DNA from: Tritrichomonas musculus
Taxonomy: Eukaryota > Parabasalia > Tritrichomonadida > Tritrichomonadidae
DNA length: 64,000 bases
Direction of reading: 5' to 3'
Assembly: GCA_039105265.1 (NCBI GenBank)
Contig: JAPFFF010000028.1
Coordinates: 310,001-374,000, forward strand
The notes beneath the pieces are model-generated. The model saw only the letters and a program-made list of their open reading frames with translations. It made no database searches and was not told the origin of the DNA. How positions within the stretch are numbered: the first letter of the stretch is position 1; each line of letters starts with the position of its first letter. Below, one piece after another: positions 9,786 to 18,978 of this stretch. Both the position numbers and the translations under genes were made by a program.

Positions 9786-10766
9786 ATGTCCAAAAAAGCT
9801 AAGTTTGGTGCATTGTTCAAGACAGTTACTAATGCCTTAAAGGATGAGAAGGTTCAAGCTCAAATTAAATCTGGAATTGCTAAAGCAGCCAACACCAAAA
9901 AAGGAAAAGAAATCTTGGGAAAAATTGCTAAAAGCAAAATCGGCAAGACAATTCTTTCTAAACTTAAATTAGACTTCACCCAAGAAGAATGGGAAGAGCA
10001 ACATGAACAAGGAACTGTTGAAGAAAATTCATGCGAACTTGATGAAGTTGCTAAGGATATTAAAAAGCTTTCAAGTTTGAAAGGACAAGATATTAAAAAA
10101 GCTGTTTTAATTTGCTGCAATACATATACCAGACCAGAATATTCATTGGGAGTTGGACCAATGAATGACTCAATTACTGTCGCCAGTTACATGAAAGATA
10201 TTGGTTTTGATGTTTATTACGTACATAATCCAAAATCTTCAGAATTTTTGAAATATCTTCGATACTTCTATCACTGGACTACAGAATACTTGGTTGTTTA
10301 TTATACTGGTCACGGTGCAAGTGTTAAAGATAATAATGGCGATGAAGAAGACGGATACGATGAAGCAATGGTTTTCGATGATGATTTCGTAGTTGATGAT
10401 GACTTAGCAGATATCCTTTGCAAATCAGAAAAGAAGCCAACAAGCAAGGTTTTATTACTTACTGATTGCTGCCACAGTGGTTCAATTTATGATCTTCAAT
10501 CTGCATCATTCCGCGGTTTGACAGTTCCACCTAATCTTTTGTCAATATCTGCTGCAAGAGATAAGCAAACAGCAAAACAAACAACAATTGGTTCAAAAGA
10601 TCAAGGTATTTTCACTTTTTATTTCTTCAAGTTCTTGTCAACTAATCCAAAAATGACACCAAAACAAATGGAAACTCAAAGCCAACCTTATCTTTCAAAA
10701 TTTGACCAGAATTTTGTATGTTTCGCTACCACCGATGGTATGTTAAATCAACCAATTTTTAATTAA
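9786..10766 (+). CDS. Caspase-like (clan CD, C14) cysteine protease
   Basis: This is a 326-residue caspase/metacaspase-fold peptidase. The catalytic His lies in VVYYTGHGAS (about residue 175) and the catalytic Cys in LLTDCCHSGS (about 229). The order of strands (KAVLICCNTY at 107, then FDVYYVHNP, then YLVVYYTGHG, then KVLLLTDCCHSG) is the p20 core. The acidic loop NNGDEEDGYDEAMVFDDD between His and Cys is characteristic of metacaspases, which cut after Arg or Lys and often need calcium. Residues 1-60 form a lysine-rich helical N-terminus (KKAKFGALFKTV..KIAKSKIGKTIL) with no Pro/Gln-rich or zinc-finger prodomain. The C-terminal part is short, so this is closest to a compact metacaspase. In trichomonads such proteins are proposed to act in cell death or stress, but that role is not shown here. 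Confidence 0.85.
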   Translation: MSKKAKFGALFKTVTNALKDEKVQAQIKSGIAKAANTKKGKEILGKIAKSKIGKTILSKLKLDFTQEEWEEQHEQGTVEENSCELDEVAKDIKKLSSLKGQDIKKAVLICCNTYTRPEYSLGVGPMNDSITVASYMKDIGFDVYYVHNPKSSEFLKYLRYFYHWTTEYLVVYYTGHGASVKDNNGDEEDGYDEAMVFDDDFVVDDDLADILCKSEKKPTSKVLLLTDCCHSGSIYDLQSASFRGLTVPPNLLSISAARDKQTAKQTTIGSKDQGIFTFYFFKFLSTNPKMTPKQMETQSQPYLSKFDQNFVCFATTDGMLNQPIFN

Positions 10767-11127
10767 ATTTTTATAAATAAGAATTTTATTTCCAATATTA
10801 TATAATTTTTTTAATGAAACGAATGAAATAGAGAATGAAACGAATCTAAAAATATCATTTAGAAAGTCTTAACAAAAAGTTTTACAAAATCATTCAAAAA
10901 GTTGTGAAACTTAATTCAAAAAGTTGTATTTATTTTTAATACAATTTTAAATTGGAACATCAATGTTTGCAAAATTCAAAAGCATTAAAATATAATTATA
11001 TCAAAAAGTGAAAATAGTTCGTTTCAAAAAGTGAAAATCCGTTTTCACCTAACTTGTAATTTAACGGCAATAATAAGAAAATAGTTGTTATATAAATTAA
11101 TAGGTAATTTTACAATATTATTATCAA
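10767..11127. other. Short intergenic region with repeated TCAAAAAGTTGT motifs
   Basis: This spacer between convergent genes holds several copies of the word TTCAAAAAGTTGT or TTCAAAAAGTGAAAA (about 10870-11040). The same word recurs across the window's spacers. No gene is seen. Confidence 0.5.
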
Positions 11128-12651
11128 TTAAATTAAGATATTTTCCTTATTTTGTTGAATAAAAACTGTGCTACACAGGCAGCTTCCGAATTTTGATTTT
11201 TCAATCATTTGAAACTCTGCATTTTCTGGGATTTCAATGAACTGCAGTTCGCAACACCCAAAAAACGCATTTTTGCCAATCTGAGTAACTCGTGGCGGAA
11301 CCGAAAAACTTTCAAACAAAGAAAAAGCGAAAGCTTCTTTCTCAATTATTTGCAGTTCAGAATCATCTGGAAAATCAATTTTCTTAAGTTGTTGACATGT
11401 GTAAAACGCGCTATCACAAATCATTGTGACGTGACGTGAAAAAGAAACTTTTTCAATTGCAGAATAAGAAAAAGCTTCTTTTCCAATTATTCTTAATTCC
11501 GATTCTCTTGGAATCTCGACATGCTTCAAATGTACACAGTAGAAAAAAGTGCATTCTTCAATTTCAGTGAGGTGAAGTGGAATTGTAAAGCATTCAATTG
11601 ATGAATAAGCAAATGCGTTATTTCCAATAAATTTCAATTTCGAATTTGAAGGAATTTCAACATTTAATAGTTTTTCACATAGGATGAAAGAACCTTCTTC
11701 AATGTGCGTTGTTTCAGTTGGTATTGAAACTTTTTCAATTGTTGATTGGCCGAACGCATAAGACGAAATACGTTTAATAAATGAAGGTATTTTAACGGTT
11801 TTGACATCTCTTCGGGCAAACAAAAGAACATCATAAACATCGCTATTTGAGTCTGTCTTTCCAAGAATCAACTTGTCTTCAAAATAAATGATGCTTGTTT
11901 CATCACTAGGCGTGATTTTGACTTCACTTAATTTTTCGGTGTAGCCGCACCAGCCAACATCAAACTGCGAAACGGACGATGGAATTGTGATGCTCTCAAT
12001 TGATGATCCACTGAATGCAAATGAAGCAATCCGCTTGACAGAGGGAGGCACAATTGCCGCCTTGATGTCTCGGCGGGCAAAAAGAAGGACATCAAAAATG
12101 TCACTTTTTTGACTTGATTTTCCAAGAATGAATTTATTCTCAAATGAAATAATATTCGATTCACTACTTGGAATAATAAGGATGCTCTGTAATTTCCACG
12201 TCTGATTGCACCAGCCTTCTTGCAGATCAGAAATGCTCGATGGAATTGAGAGGCTTTCAATGTTGGATTTGGAAAACGCATCTTTTTCAATTGTTTGAAG
12301 TTTTGAGTCGCTCATCATTTCAATACTCTTTAGTTCTTGGCACAAATAAAAGGCGCGCTCACAAATTTTTGTGAGATGAGGCGGAATTGTGAAGCTTTCT
12401 ATCGTAGAAGAGGAAAAGGCTTCTTTTCCAATTATTTGGAGTTCTGAATCGGGAGGAAATTGAATCGATTTGATATTCATTGAGTTTTTGAATGCACAAT
12501 CAGAGATTGACGTAATTATAAATTCACGAGAATCATATTCAATTGATCTTGGAATGAAAATGCTATTATTTTTTAATTCACATCCAACCAAACTTGCTAT
12601 ATTGGTACTTTCATCAATGATATAGCTAATACTGTCTTTCAAAATATTCAT
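11128..12651 (-). CDS. BspA-type leucine-rich repeat (LRR_5) protein
   Basis: This protein of about 507 residues is built almost wholly of LRR_5 units of about 23 residues with the pattern 'IExFTIPxxxTxIxexAFxxCxxLKxIExP'. There is no transmembrane segment. The N-terminal cap (YIIDESTNIASLVGCELKN..IFIPRSIEY) is the usual opening of trichomonad BspA-like proteins, of which some members are surface-located. Two inserts of about 35 residues sit between LRR units: YFEDKLILGKTDSNSDVYD..LLFARRDVKTV and a close copy. They occur also in other LRR genes of the window. I start at the second Met (MNILKDS); an upstream in-frame ATG at 12688-12690 would add 13 hydrophobic residues (FFFVIS), which might be a weak signal peptide. 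Function beyond ligand binding is not known. Confidence 0.85.
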   Translation of the reverse strand: MNILKDSISYIIDESTNIASLVGCELKNNSIFIPRSIEYDSREFIITSISDCAFKNSMNIKSIQFPPDSELQIIGKEAFSSSTIESFTIPPHLTKICERAFYLCQELKSIEMMSDSKLQTIEKDAFSKSNIESLSIPSSISDLQEGWCNQTWKLQSILIIPSSESNIISFENKFILGKSSQKSDIFDVLLFARRDIKAAIVPPSVKRIASFAFSGSSIESITIPSSVSQFDVGWCGYTEKLSEVKITPSDETSIIYFEDKLILGKTDSNSDVYDVLLFARRDVKTVKIPSFIKRISSYAFGQSTIEKVSIPTETTHIEEGSFILCEKLLNVEIPSNSKLKFIGNNAFAYSSIECFTIPLHLTEIEECTFFYCVHLKHVEIPRESELRIIGKEAFSYSAIEKVSFSRHVTMICDSAFYTCQQLKKIDFPDDSELQIIEKEAFAFSLFESFSVPPRVTQIGKNAFFGCCELQFIEIPENAEFQMIEKSKFGSCLCSTVFIQQNKENILI

Positions 12652-14325
12652 AAATTCTTTTGAAATAACAAAAAAAAATATGGTTAACAAATAAAGAAAA
12701 AAATCAATAACCAGAAAACGTTTTTTTAATATATGACGATATATTTATTCAATTTTATTAATTCCTTCAATAAATATCTTTAGTGATACTTTGATAATAG
12801 GAGGGAAAATTGCTGGTTATCGATTTTATATAAAAAATAATTATTTATTCAATTTGTGATAATGATAAACATCAATTGAAGGAAAAACTGTCTGTTAAGA
12901 TTACAGAACAAAGAATTGTGACTTGCTTCAATGATAAATATTATTCGAAAACTGATATTCATTCTCTTGTAATTAAAATTAGGGATTCTGTTTTTCAAAA
13001 TCGTTCATCATTGAGGTGCATAATGATGAAGAAGGAATTGCTACTTACACCTTATTGAAGTCACAGAAGAAGGAATTTCAATTTCTACAAATGTAGCGCA
13101 TCATTCAAAAAAAATTTTTTTTTTCAATTGATATTACAGAAGAGAAAATTGAGATCAGTTTCAAAGAAGAGCAATTTTTAAAAGCAAAATCTTTAATTTA
13201 TTTTCATGAGAGCTAATATAATTTTCATCACCTAATAACTGATAGAGTAAATAATTATGATTTAAGGGACAACAGACATATTTTTTGTAAACCTTTGAAT
13301 AATCAATAAACTCATAGAATATAAAATTGAATAGTAGCCTTTTAGGAAAAAGTTTAGGTCAAAAATTATAATATTTCGCTAGAACGATCAATTTTTCTTC
13401 TTCTCAATTTATTCATTCTATCAAAAAAATTGGAATATGATAAAATTAAGAATAAATTTAAACAGTATTTAAATAAAATAATTTATTGCAATAAGAATTA
13501 AATAAAAATATATTGAAAATAAAGATTATATGTATATAAGGCGAATTTTTGAGATAATTGGCCTTATCAATTTTTTTTATTTGGTTTTATTTTCCCGTCT
13601 TATTAGAACTATCACGAACTATTACATTAGAAAATCCTTACAAATATTATTCAACAATTCAAATATTAAAAGAATCTAAGTTAACAAAAGCTTTTAAGTG
13701 TGAAAAATCAATACAAATTACCATAATCAATAAACCTGCTTATTAAAATGTTTCACAACTTCATATAAAGAATCAATTAGATTGTAAGGTTGCAATATGA
13801 TGACAATATTCGTTTTATTTGCATTATTTAAATATTCAAATCATAAATCAGTATTAGCATTTTTTACATCATAATAACAGTAAATTGCTTAAGTGGGTAT
13901 ATAATACTTTTAAAATTATATTATCTGAATCAAATTTTCATCCTTTATTTAATAAATATTTTTATTTCTATTTAATTTTTTATTTCTTTGGATAAGAAAA
14001 TACTCAATATGATGTTCATGAATATATACAATATTAATAATTACTATTTCCCATTTTTAAAAACCAAGAATATTAAAAATTTCATTTTGTGGGAACTCAT
14101 TGAATTTTACTCTTTCAATTTTCAAAATTTTGTCTGTTGTCCCTTAAATAAATTAATTATATATATATTTAAACTTAGGGAGTCCAATTTTTGATTTTTA
14201 CTACCGTACTAAGATAGTATTTCTATATGCATTTTATATAAATAAACTAATTTTATTAATAAAATAATTGTTTTTTCTTTTTACATTTGCTGAGAAATTC
14301 AATTAAAATAAAAAAAAAATGGCTT
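12652..14325. other. Long spacer with LRR relics
   Basis: No intact gene is seen. Between about 12890 and 13110 the minus strand resembles a decayed LRR_5 coding stretch: ACAGAAGAAGGAATTTC on the plus strand matches the antisense of the PSSVT repeat word used at 58-60 kb. It has many stops in all frames. The rest (13200-14325) is AT-rich with scattered short frames that I do not support as genes. Confidence 0.4.
12890..13110 (-). pseudogene. Degenerate LRR_5 fragment
   Basis: The minus strand reads 'IEIPSSVTSIR'-like for about a dozen codons and then breaks into stops. The plus strand word CACAGAAGAAGGAATTTCAA matches the antisense of the LRR repeat at 58.1-59.7 kb with a few changes. It is probably what is left of a BspA-type or kinase-LRR gene on the same strand as the 11.1-12.7 kb LRR gene. 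Support is weak because the match is short. Confidence 0.35.
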
Positions 14326-15910
14326 AAAACTGCAACGTCGATATTACTAAGGGTAAAAGATCAAACATTTTATCAAGCATATAGAAATCGTTTATAATTC
14401 GAAATCTATTGACTTTGACAAATTTCAAGAGTTAAAATATGTTTTGAAATGAAAATAAGTAAATTTAAATTTTTAGTAAAAATTTTTAGTTAAATTTAAA
14501 CTAATGGAACTGTGGCCATTGTTGCAATACCACATTGGTTGTTATTCCATACCATCCTGATAAATCCTTGTTCACCCCATGACGTTCCCCATGAGTTTTT
14601 AACAATCCAGTATTTCGTTCCATCTTCAACTCCATATCCAATGCAGCCAACCGCATGATCAAGATTATAAGGAGAACAATTTGGTTCATCATAAATTCCT
14701 CCTGAATAAAGTTGGAATGACCATTGTCCTGCGTCAATCGCAACTGCAACTGGTCCATAATTTTCAACTTTAGCTGCCAAATCTTCTTCATCTCCTTCAA
14801 CAACGTTGATGTATTTAGAAATTGAACCAACCGGTTGATATTTCGCGAATTTGCAAGTTCCTTCAATCGCTTCATATTTATAATCATCTTCGAGGATGAA
14901 TTTACCATTTTGTTCAGAGATGACATAATCATAAGCAGGTGTTATGAGACCACCTGAGCATCCAGAACAACTTGTAACACAATCAATGAGATTTTGTTCA
15001 CTATATCTTTGAAGTGTTCCTGTCGAGATCGCGTTAGCTGATTCTGCTGCTTGAATTGAAGAGAACGCCCAACATGAACCACATGCTGCTTGATCTTTAA
15101 TTCCATTAACGACACCTTTATCGCGCCAATCTAATGTGTTTGAATTTGTTTTTCTTTGTGTTTTAACTGATCTTCGCTTATTCATGTCCATCTTGAATCC
15201 AAGGAGAGAACGATATTCTTCTGGTGTTAATGCAGCAAATTTGTTCATTGAAACGGTATATTTGGAATTACCTGAATTATGTTCTTTAACAAGACGAGAA
15301 TTTGAAAGGAAAATTCCTAATCTTGTTTGATATTCATCGCCTGTATAAAATTGATTTGTAGAACGCATCCAATTTATGAATGATTTTTCTTCATGTTGAA
15401 GATAATAAGCACAAGATACCAATGATGCTAAGAGTGCAAACATTATAATGAAATGAAATACTAATCAAATTCTTTTCTTTCAAAAATTCTTTCAAAATTT
15501 GAATAGAATTTTTGAAAAAGTTTTTTATTACCCACATTTTATTCTTTTAATAAACTCTTTCTCTTTTGATATTCCACTTTTAATTTGGATTTTAAAAATA
15601 TTAATTGTATTCATTCGAATTTTTTTTCAAGAGTTTACTGATTTTAAATTTTCAATTGAAAAATTTAAACTGGTTAACCGATTTCTCAATTTTTTTATAT
15701 TTTTTTCAATATCAAAATTGTTCGGTTAACTTTAACTGAAGTTAATTTCGTATATAATTTTTTACATAAATGCATTTATGAAAAAGTATTATGTTTAATT
15801 ATTCAATAATAATGTTGTATTATAATATTTTATTATAATATGATTAGTTTAAAAATATTAATATTTATAAAAACATTATAAATTACATTTTATATGATAT
15901 TTATTATCTA
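14326..15910. repeat. Left arm of a 1.6-kb inverted duplication
   Basis: This arm carries one cathepsin L-like gene plus flanks. It is repeated in reverse orientation at 16850-18439. The outer limit is AAAACTGCAACGTCGATATT at 14326 against the end at 18439. The inner limit is around TATATGATATTTATTAT near 15907 against about 16850. Coding parts are nearly identical; flanks differ by scattered changes and short indels. Confidence 0.85.
14496..15443 (-). CDS. Cathepsin L-like cysteine protease (papain family C1), copy 1
   Basis: This 315-residue secreted or lysosomal papain-type protease starts with a signal peptide (MFALLASLVSCAYY). The I29 pro-region contains an ERFNIN-type helix (RLGIFLSNSRLVKEHN) and KYTVSMNKFAALTPEEY. 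The mature enzyme begins near TLDWRDKG. Catalytic residues are Gln118, Cys124 (CGSCWAFS), His263 (LDHAVGCIGYG) and Asn283 (NSWGTSWG). GCSGG at about 171 is the family's disulfide and substrate-pocket motif. No C-terminal extension is present. Trichomonads secrete many such enzymes, which degrade host proteins and contribute to cytotoxicity. The mirror copy at 17322-18269 is almost identical. The start is the ATG after TTTCATTTCATTATA, which contains TCATT initiator-like words; a stop in TAAA follows the last codon. Confidence 0.95.
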   Translation of the reverse strand: MFALLASLVSCAYYLQHEEKSFINWMRSTNQFYTGDEYQTRLGIFLSNSRLVKEHNSGNSKYTVSMNKFAALTPEEYRSLLGFKMDMNKRRSVKTQRKTNSNTLDWRDKGVVNGIKDQAACGSCWAFSSIQAAESANAISTGTLQRYSEQNLIDCVTSCSGCSGGLITPAYDYVISEQNGKFILEDDYKYEAIEGTCKFAKYQPVGSISKYINVVEGDEEDLAAKVENYGPVAVAIDAGQWSFQLYSGGIYDEPNCSPYNLDHAVGCIGYGVEDGTKYWIVKNSWGTSWGEQGFIRMVWNNNQCGIATMATVPLV

Positions 15911-16849
15911 ATAACATCCAATTATTTATGAATTAGTAAATTTATAATTCCAAAAATAAATAATAACAATAAATATCATAGATTGAAATTATAATAAATA
16001 ATCATTTTATGTACTACAAACCCCATTTATATGCATTTTATCTTCTCATAAAGTGAGTTAGTTTTGGTATTTTTTTAAATTTATAAATAATAATTGAAAA
16101 TTTTAAATACCAAAAATATCTTGGAAGTAATGAATAAGATTTAGCCATTACCTCATATTCATAAAAAAAACTTAATGATTAGCTTAAGCTAATTTGAAAT
16201 TTTCCAAAATAACTCTTTGTTGATACTCATCACCTGTATAGATTTGATTCGTAAAATTCATCCAATTTATGAATGATTTTTCTATCATGATGAAGATAAT
16301 AAGCACAAGATACCAATGATTTTAAGAGTGCAGACATTATAAAGAAAAGAAATACTAATCAAATTTAAACTTCAATTGATGAATTAAATAATTTTTTTGT
16401 TATATGACTTATGACAGAGCATTTAATGAAAGAATAATCACCAATTATGGTGACTGATGAAGGATTTGTTATTAGTCTAAATGATCAACATCTAGTAAAA
16501 ACTTCTTTAAGCCTTTTAATAAAAATGTCCGTTATTTATTATTTGCAAATTTATAAGTCTAAATAATCTTTAGATCATCTAACAAAACTTCTCCATTTTC
16601 GCAAAGTCCATATGCTACTCCATCTTTCTTTACTGCAAATGTAAAAAAAAAGGAGAAAAATTCATATAAGAAATAAAAGAGATATCATCTTTTATTATTA
16701 TTATTTTCCATTTAGACGAATGATTAGACTGGCTTCATTTTGATTAATATGGTAAAGGACAAATGATATGAAAAAAGTTGTAATATAAACTGAGCTACTC
16801 ATTACTTCCAAGATATTTTATTAATTCACAAATAATTTGATGATATTAA
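15911..16849. other. Spacer of the inverted duplication, with protease and LRR relics
   Basis: This spacer lies between the two protease arms. It holds a broken 5' piece of a third protease (about 16210-16365), a decayed LRR-like stretch (about 16420-16500) and a short frame on the minus strand (about 16560-16640) reading like the end of an RCC1-type repeat. The inverted word CTTGGAAGTAATGA (about 16120) and TCATTACTTCCAAG (about 16798) suggest the inverted symmetry once reached further in. Confidence 0.6.
16210..16365 (-). pseudogene. 5' fragment of a third cathepsin L-like protease
   Basis: On the minus strand this stretch matches the signal peptide and first part of the pro-region of the two intact copies (MSALLKSLVSCAYYLHHD.. 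then a frame change, then similarity to the TNQIYTGDEY region). It is much more diverged than the two intact genes are from one another and stops after about 50 codons. It lies in the same orientation as the left copy. The fragment indicates that more than two copies once stood here. Confidence 0.7.
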
Positions 16850-18439
16850 ATAATAAATATCATATAAAATGTAATTTATAATGTTTTTATAATAATTTAT
16901 TTTTTTAAACTAATCAAATTATAATAAAATATTATAGTAATACATTGTTGTTGAATAATTAAACATAATACTTTTTCATAAATGCATTTATGTAAAAAAT
17001 TATATACGAAATTAACTTGAGTTAAAGTTAACCGAACAATTTTGATATTGAAAAAAACATAAAAAATTGAGAAATCGGTTAACCAGTTTAAATTTTTCAA
17101 TTGAAAATTTAAAATCAGTAAACTCTTGAAAAAAAAAAAAAAATTCGAATGAATACAATTAACATTTTTAAAATCCAAATTAAAAGTGGAATATCAAAAG
17201 AGAAAGAGTTTATTAAAAGAATAAAATGTGGTTAATAAAAAACTTTTTCAAAATATTCTATTCAAAATTTGAAAAGAATTTTTGAAAGAAAAAAATTTGA
17301 TTAGTGTTTCATTTCATTATAATGTTTGCACTCTTAGCATCATTGGTATCTTGTGCTTATTATCTTCAACATGAAGAAAAATCATTCATAAATTGGATGC
17401 GTTCTACAAATCAATTTTATACAGGCGATGAATATCAAACAAGATTAGGAATTTTCCTTTCGAATTCTCGTCTTGTTAAAGAACATAATTCAGGTAATTC
17501 CAAATATACCGTTTCAATGAACAAATTTGCTGCATTAACACCAGAAGAATATCGTTCTCTCCTTGGATTCAAGATGGACATGAATAAGCGAAGATCAGTT
17601 AAAACACAAAGGAAAACAAATTCAAACACATTAGATTGGCGTGATAAAGGTGTTGTTAATGGAATTAAAGATCAAGCAGCATGTGGCTCATGTTGGGCGT
17701 TCTCTTCAATTCAAGCAGCAGAATCAGCTAACGCGATCTCGACAGGAACACTTCAAAGATATAGTGAACAAAATCTCATTGATTGTGTTACAAGTTGTTC
17801 TGGATGCTCAGGTGGTCTCATAACACCTGCTTATGATTATGTCATCTCTGAACAAAATGGTAAATTCATCCTCGAAGATGATTATAAATATGAGGCGATT
17901 GAAGGAACTTGCAAATTCGCGAAATATCAACCGGTTGGTTCAATTTCTAAATACATCAACGTTGTTGAAGGAGATGAAGAAGATCTGGCAGCTAAAGTTG
18001 AAAATTATGGACCAGTTGCAGTTGCGATTGACGCAGGACAATGGTCATTCCAACTTTATTCAGGAGGAATTTATGATGAACCAAATTGTTCTCCTTATAA
18101 TCTTGATCATGCGGTTGGCTGCATTGGATATGGAGTTGAAGATGGAACGAAATACTGGATTGTTAAAAACTCATGGGGAACGTCATGGGGTGAACAAGGA
18201 TTTATCAGGATGGTATGGAATAACAACCAATGTGGTATTGCAACAATGGCCACAGTTCCATTAGTATAAATTTTACTAAAAACTTTAACTAAAAATTTAA
18301 ATTTATTTATTTTCATAACAAAACATATTTTAACTCTTGAAATTTGTCAAAGTCAATAGATTTCGAATTATAAACGATTTCTATATGCTTGAAAAAATGT
18401 TTGATCTTTTACCCTTGGTAATATCGACGTTGCAGTTTT
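16850..18439. repeat. Right arm of the 1.6-kb inverted duplication
   Basis: Reverse complement of 14326-15910, separated from it by about 0.94 kb. The very high coding identity suggests recent duplication or ongoing gene conversion between the arms (inference). Confidence 0.85.
17322..18269 (+). CDS. Cathepsin L-like cysteine protease (papain family C1), copy 2
   Basis: This gene is the mirror image of the protease at 14496-15443, and over 315 residues I see no amino-acid difference. It has the same signal peptide, I29 pro-region and catalytic Gln118, Cys124, His263 and Asn283. An upstream in-frame GTG (17304) is not needed; the ATG at 17322 matches the start of copy 1 and is preceded by the same TTTCATTTCATTATA leader. 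Synonymous changes exist, for example near 17880-17985, so it is a real second copy and not an assembly mirror made by one read. The two genes are divergent, with their 5' ends facing the spacer, so they may have separate but almost identical promoters. Confidence 0.95.
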   Translation: MFALLASLVSCAYYLQHEEKSFINWMRSTNQFYTGDEYQTRLGIFLSNSRLVKEHNSGNSKYTVSMNKFAALTPEEYRSLLGFKMDMNKRRSVKTQRKTNSNTLDWRDKGVVNGIKDQAACGSCWAFSSIQAAESANAISTGTLQRYSEQNLIDCVTSCSGCSGGLITPAYDYVISEQNGKFILEDDYKYEAIEGTCKFAKYQPVGSISKYINVVEGDEEDLAAKVENYGPVAVAIDAGQWSFQLYSGGIYDEPNCSPYNLDHAVGCIGYGVEDGTKYWIVKNSWGTSWGEQGFIRMVWNNNQCGIATMATVPLV

Positions 18440-18978
18440 GCGTCCTCCCTTAATAATTCCAAAAAAATTATTTTATTTACAATAAAGATATAAATAGACC
18501 TTTTTATAAAAAAAAATATTTAGAGAAAAAAAGTGAGGTTTTCAATAATAAAAATCTTTCTATAAAACTTTTTTTCTTTATAAAAACTTGGGCTTCTTTC
18601 TGAAGTTATTTTTTCAATAAAAAAAGTACTTTTTTTTATAAAAAGGAAGATTTGGGCCCATTTGAAAATGTTGTATTTTTTCATCACAGAATCTGTTATT
18701 ATGATATAAAATATAAATTTTTCTTTAATATGTATTCATGTTTTAGATTTGTAATATATTTTCAATTTAAAACTCATGAAATTGCTTGACTCTAAAACAC
18801 TCAAAAAGTTTTTATGAAACTTATTTTTTTATTGAAAAAGTTTGTTTTTTTATAAAAATTCAAATGTCAGAAAACAAATATACATATTCATTAAAAAAAC
18901 TGTTTTCATAAAAAAGTTATTTTGTAATTGAAAAGCACACTTTTTTTATCGATATTTTTTTTTTTTTTATAAAAAGGT
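18440..18978. other. Intergenic region rich in T/A homopolymer runs
   Basis: AT-rich spacer with recurring words of the type CTTTTTTTATAAAAA and TTGAAAAAGTTT. No gene is seen. Confidence 0.45.

Noticed and set aside
13558-14194. Short frames in the 12.7-14.3 kb spacer
   Set aside because: Low complexity, no homology, no initiator-like context; expected by chance in AT-rich DNA.
16897-17178. 93-codon minus-strand frame rich in Phe, Ile and Leu
   Set aside because: Lies in the promoter part of the inverted arm; the mirrored frame at 15499-15729 is not conserved as protein.
17304-17321. Upstream in-frame extension of protease copy 2 (FHFII)
   Set aside because: Would start at GTG; copy 1 has no matching start codon and the signal peptide begins at the ATG at 17322.
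14326-18439. Inverted protease arms considered as a transposon with long TIRs
   Set aside because: No target duplication or transposase is seen; the arms carry a host gene and the outer limits are not element-like.
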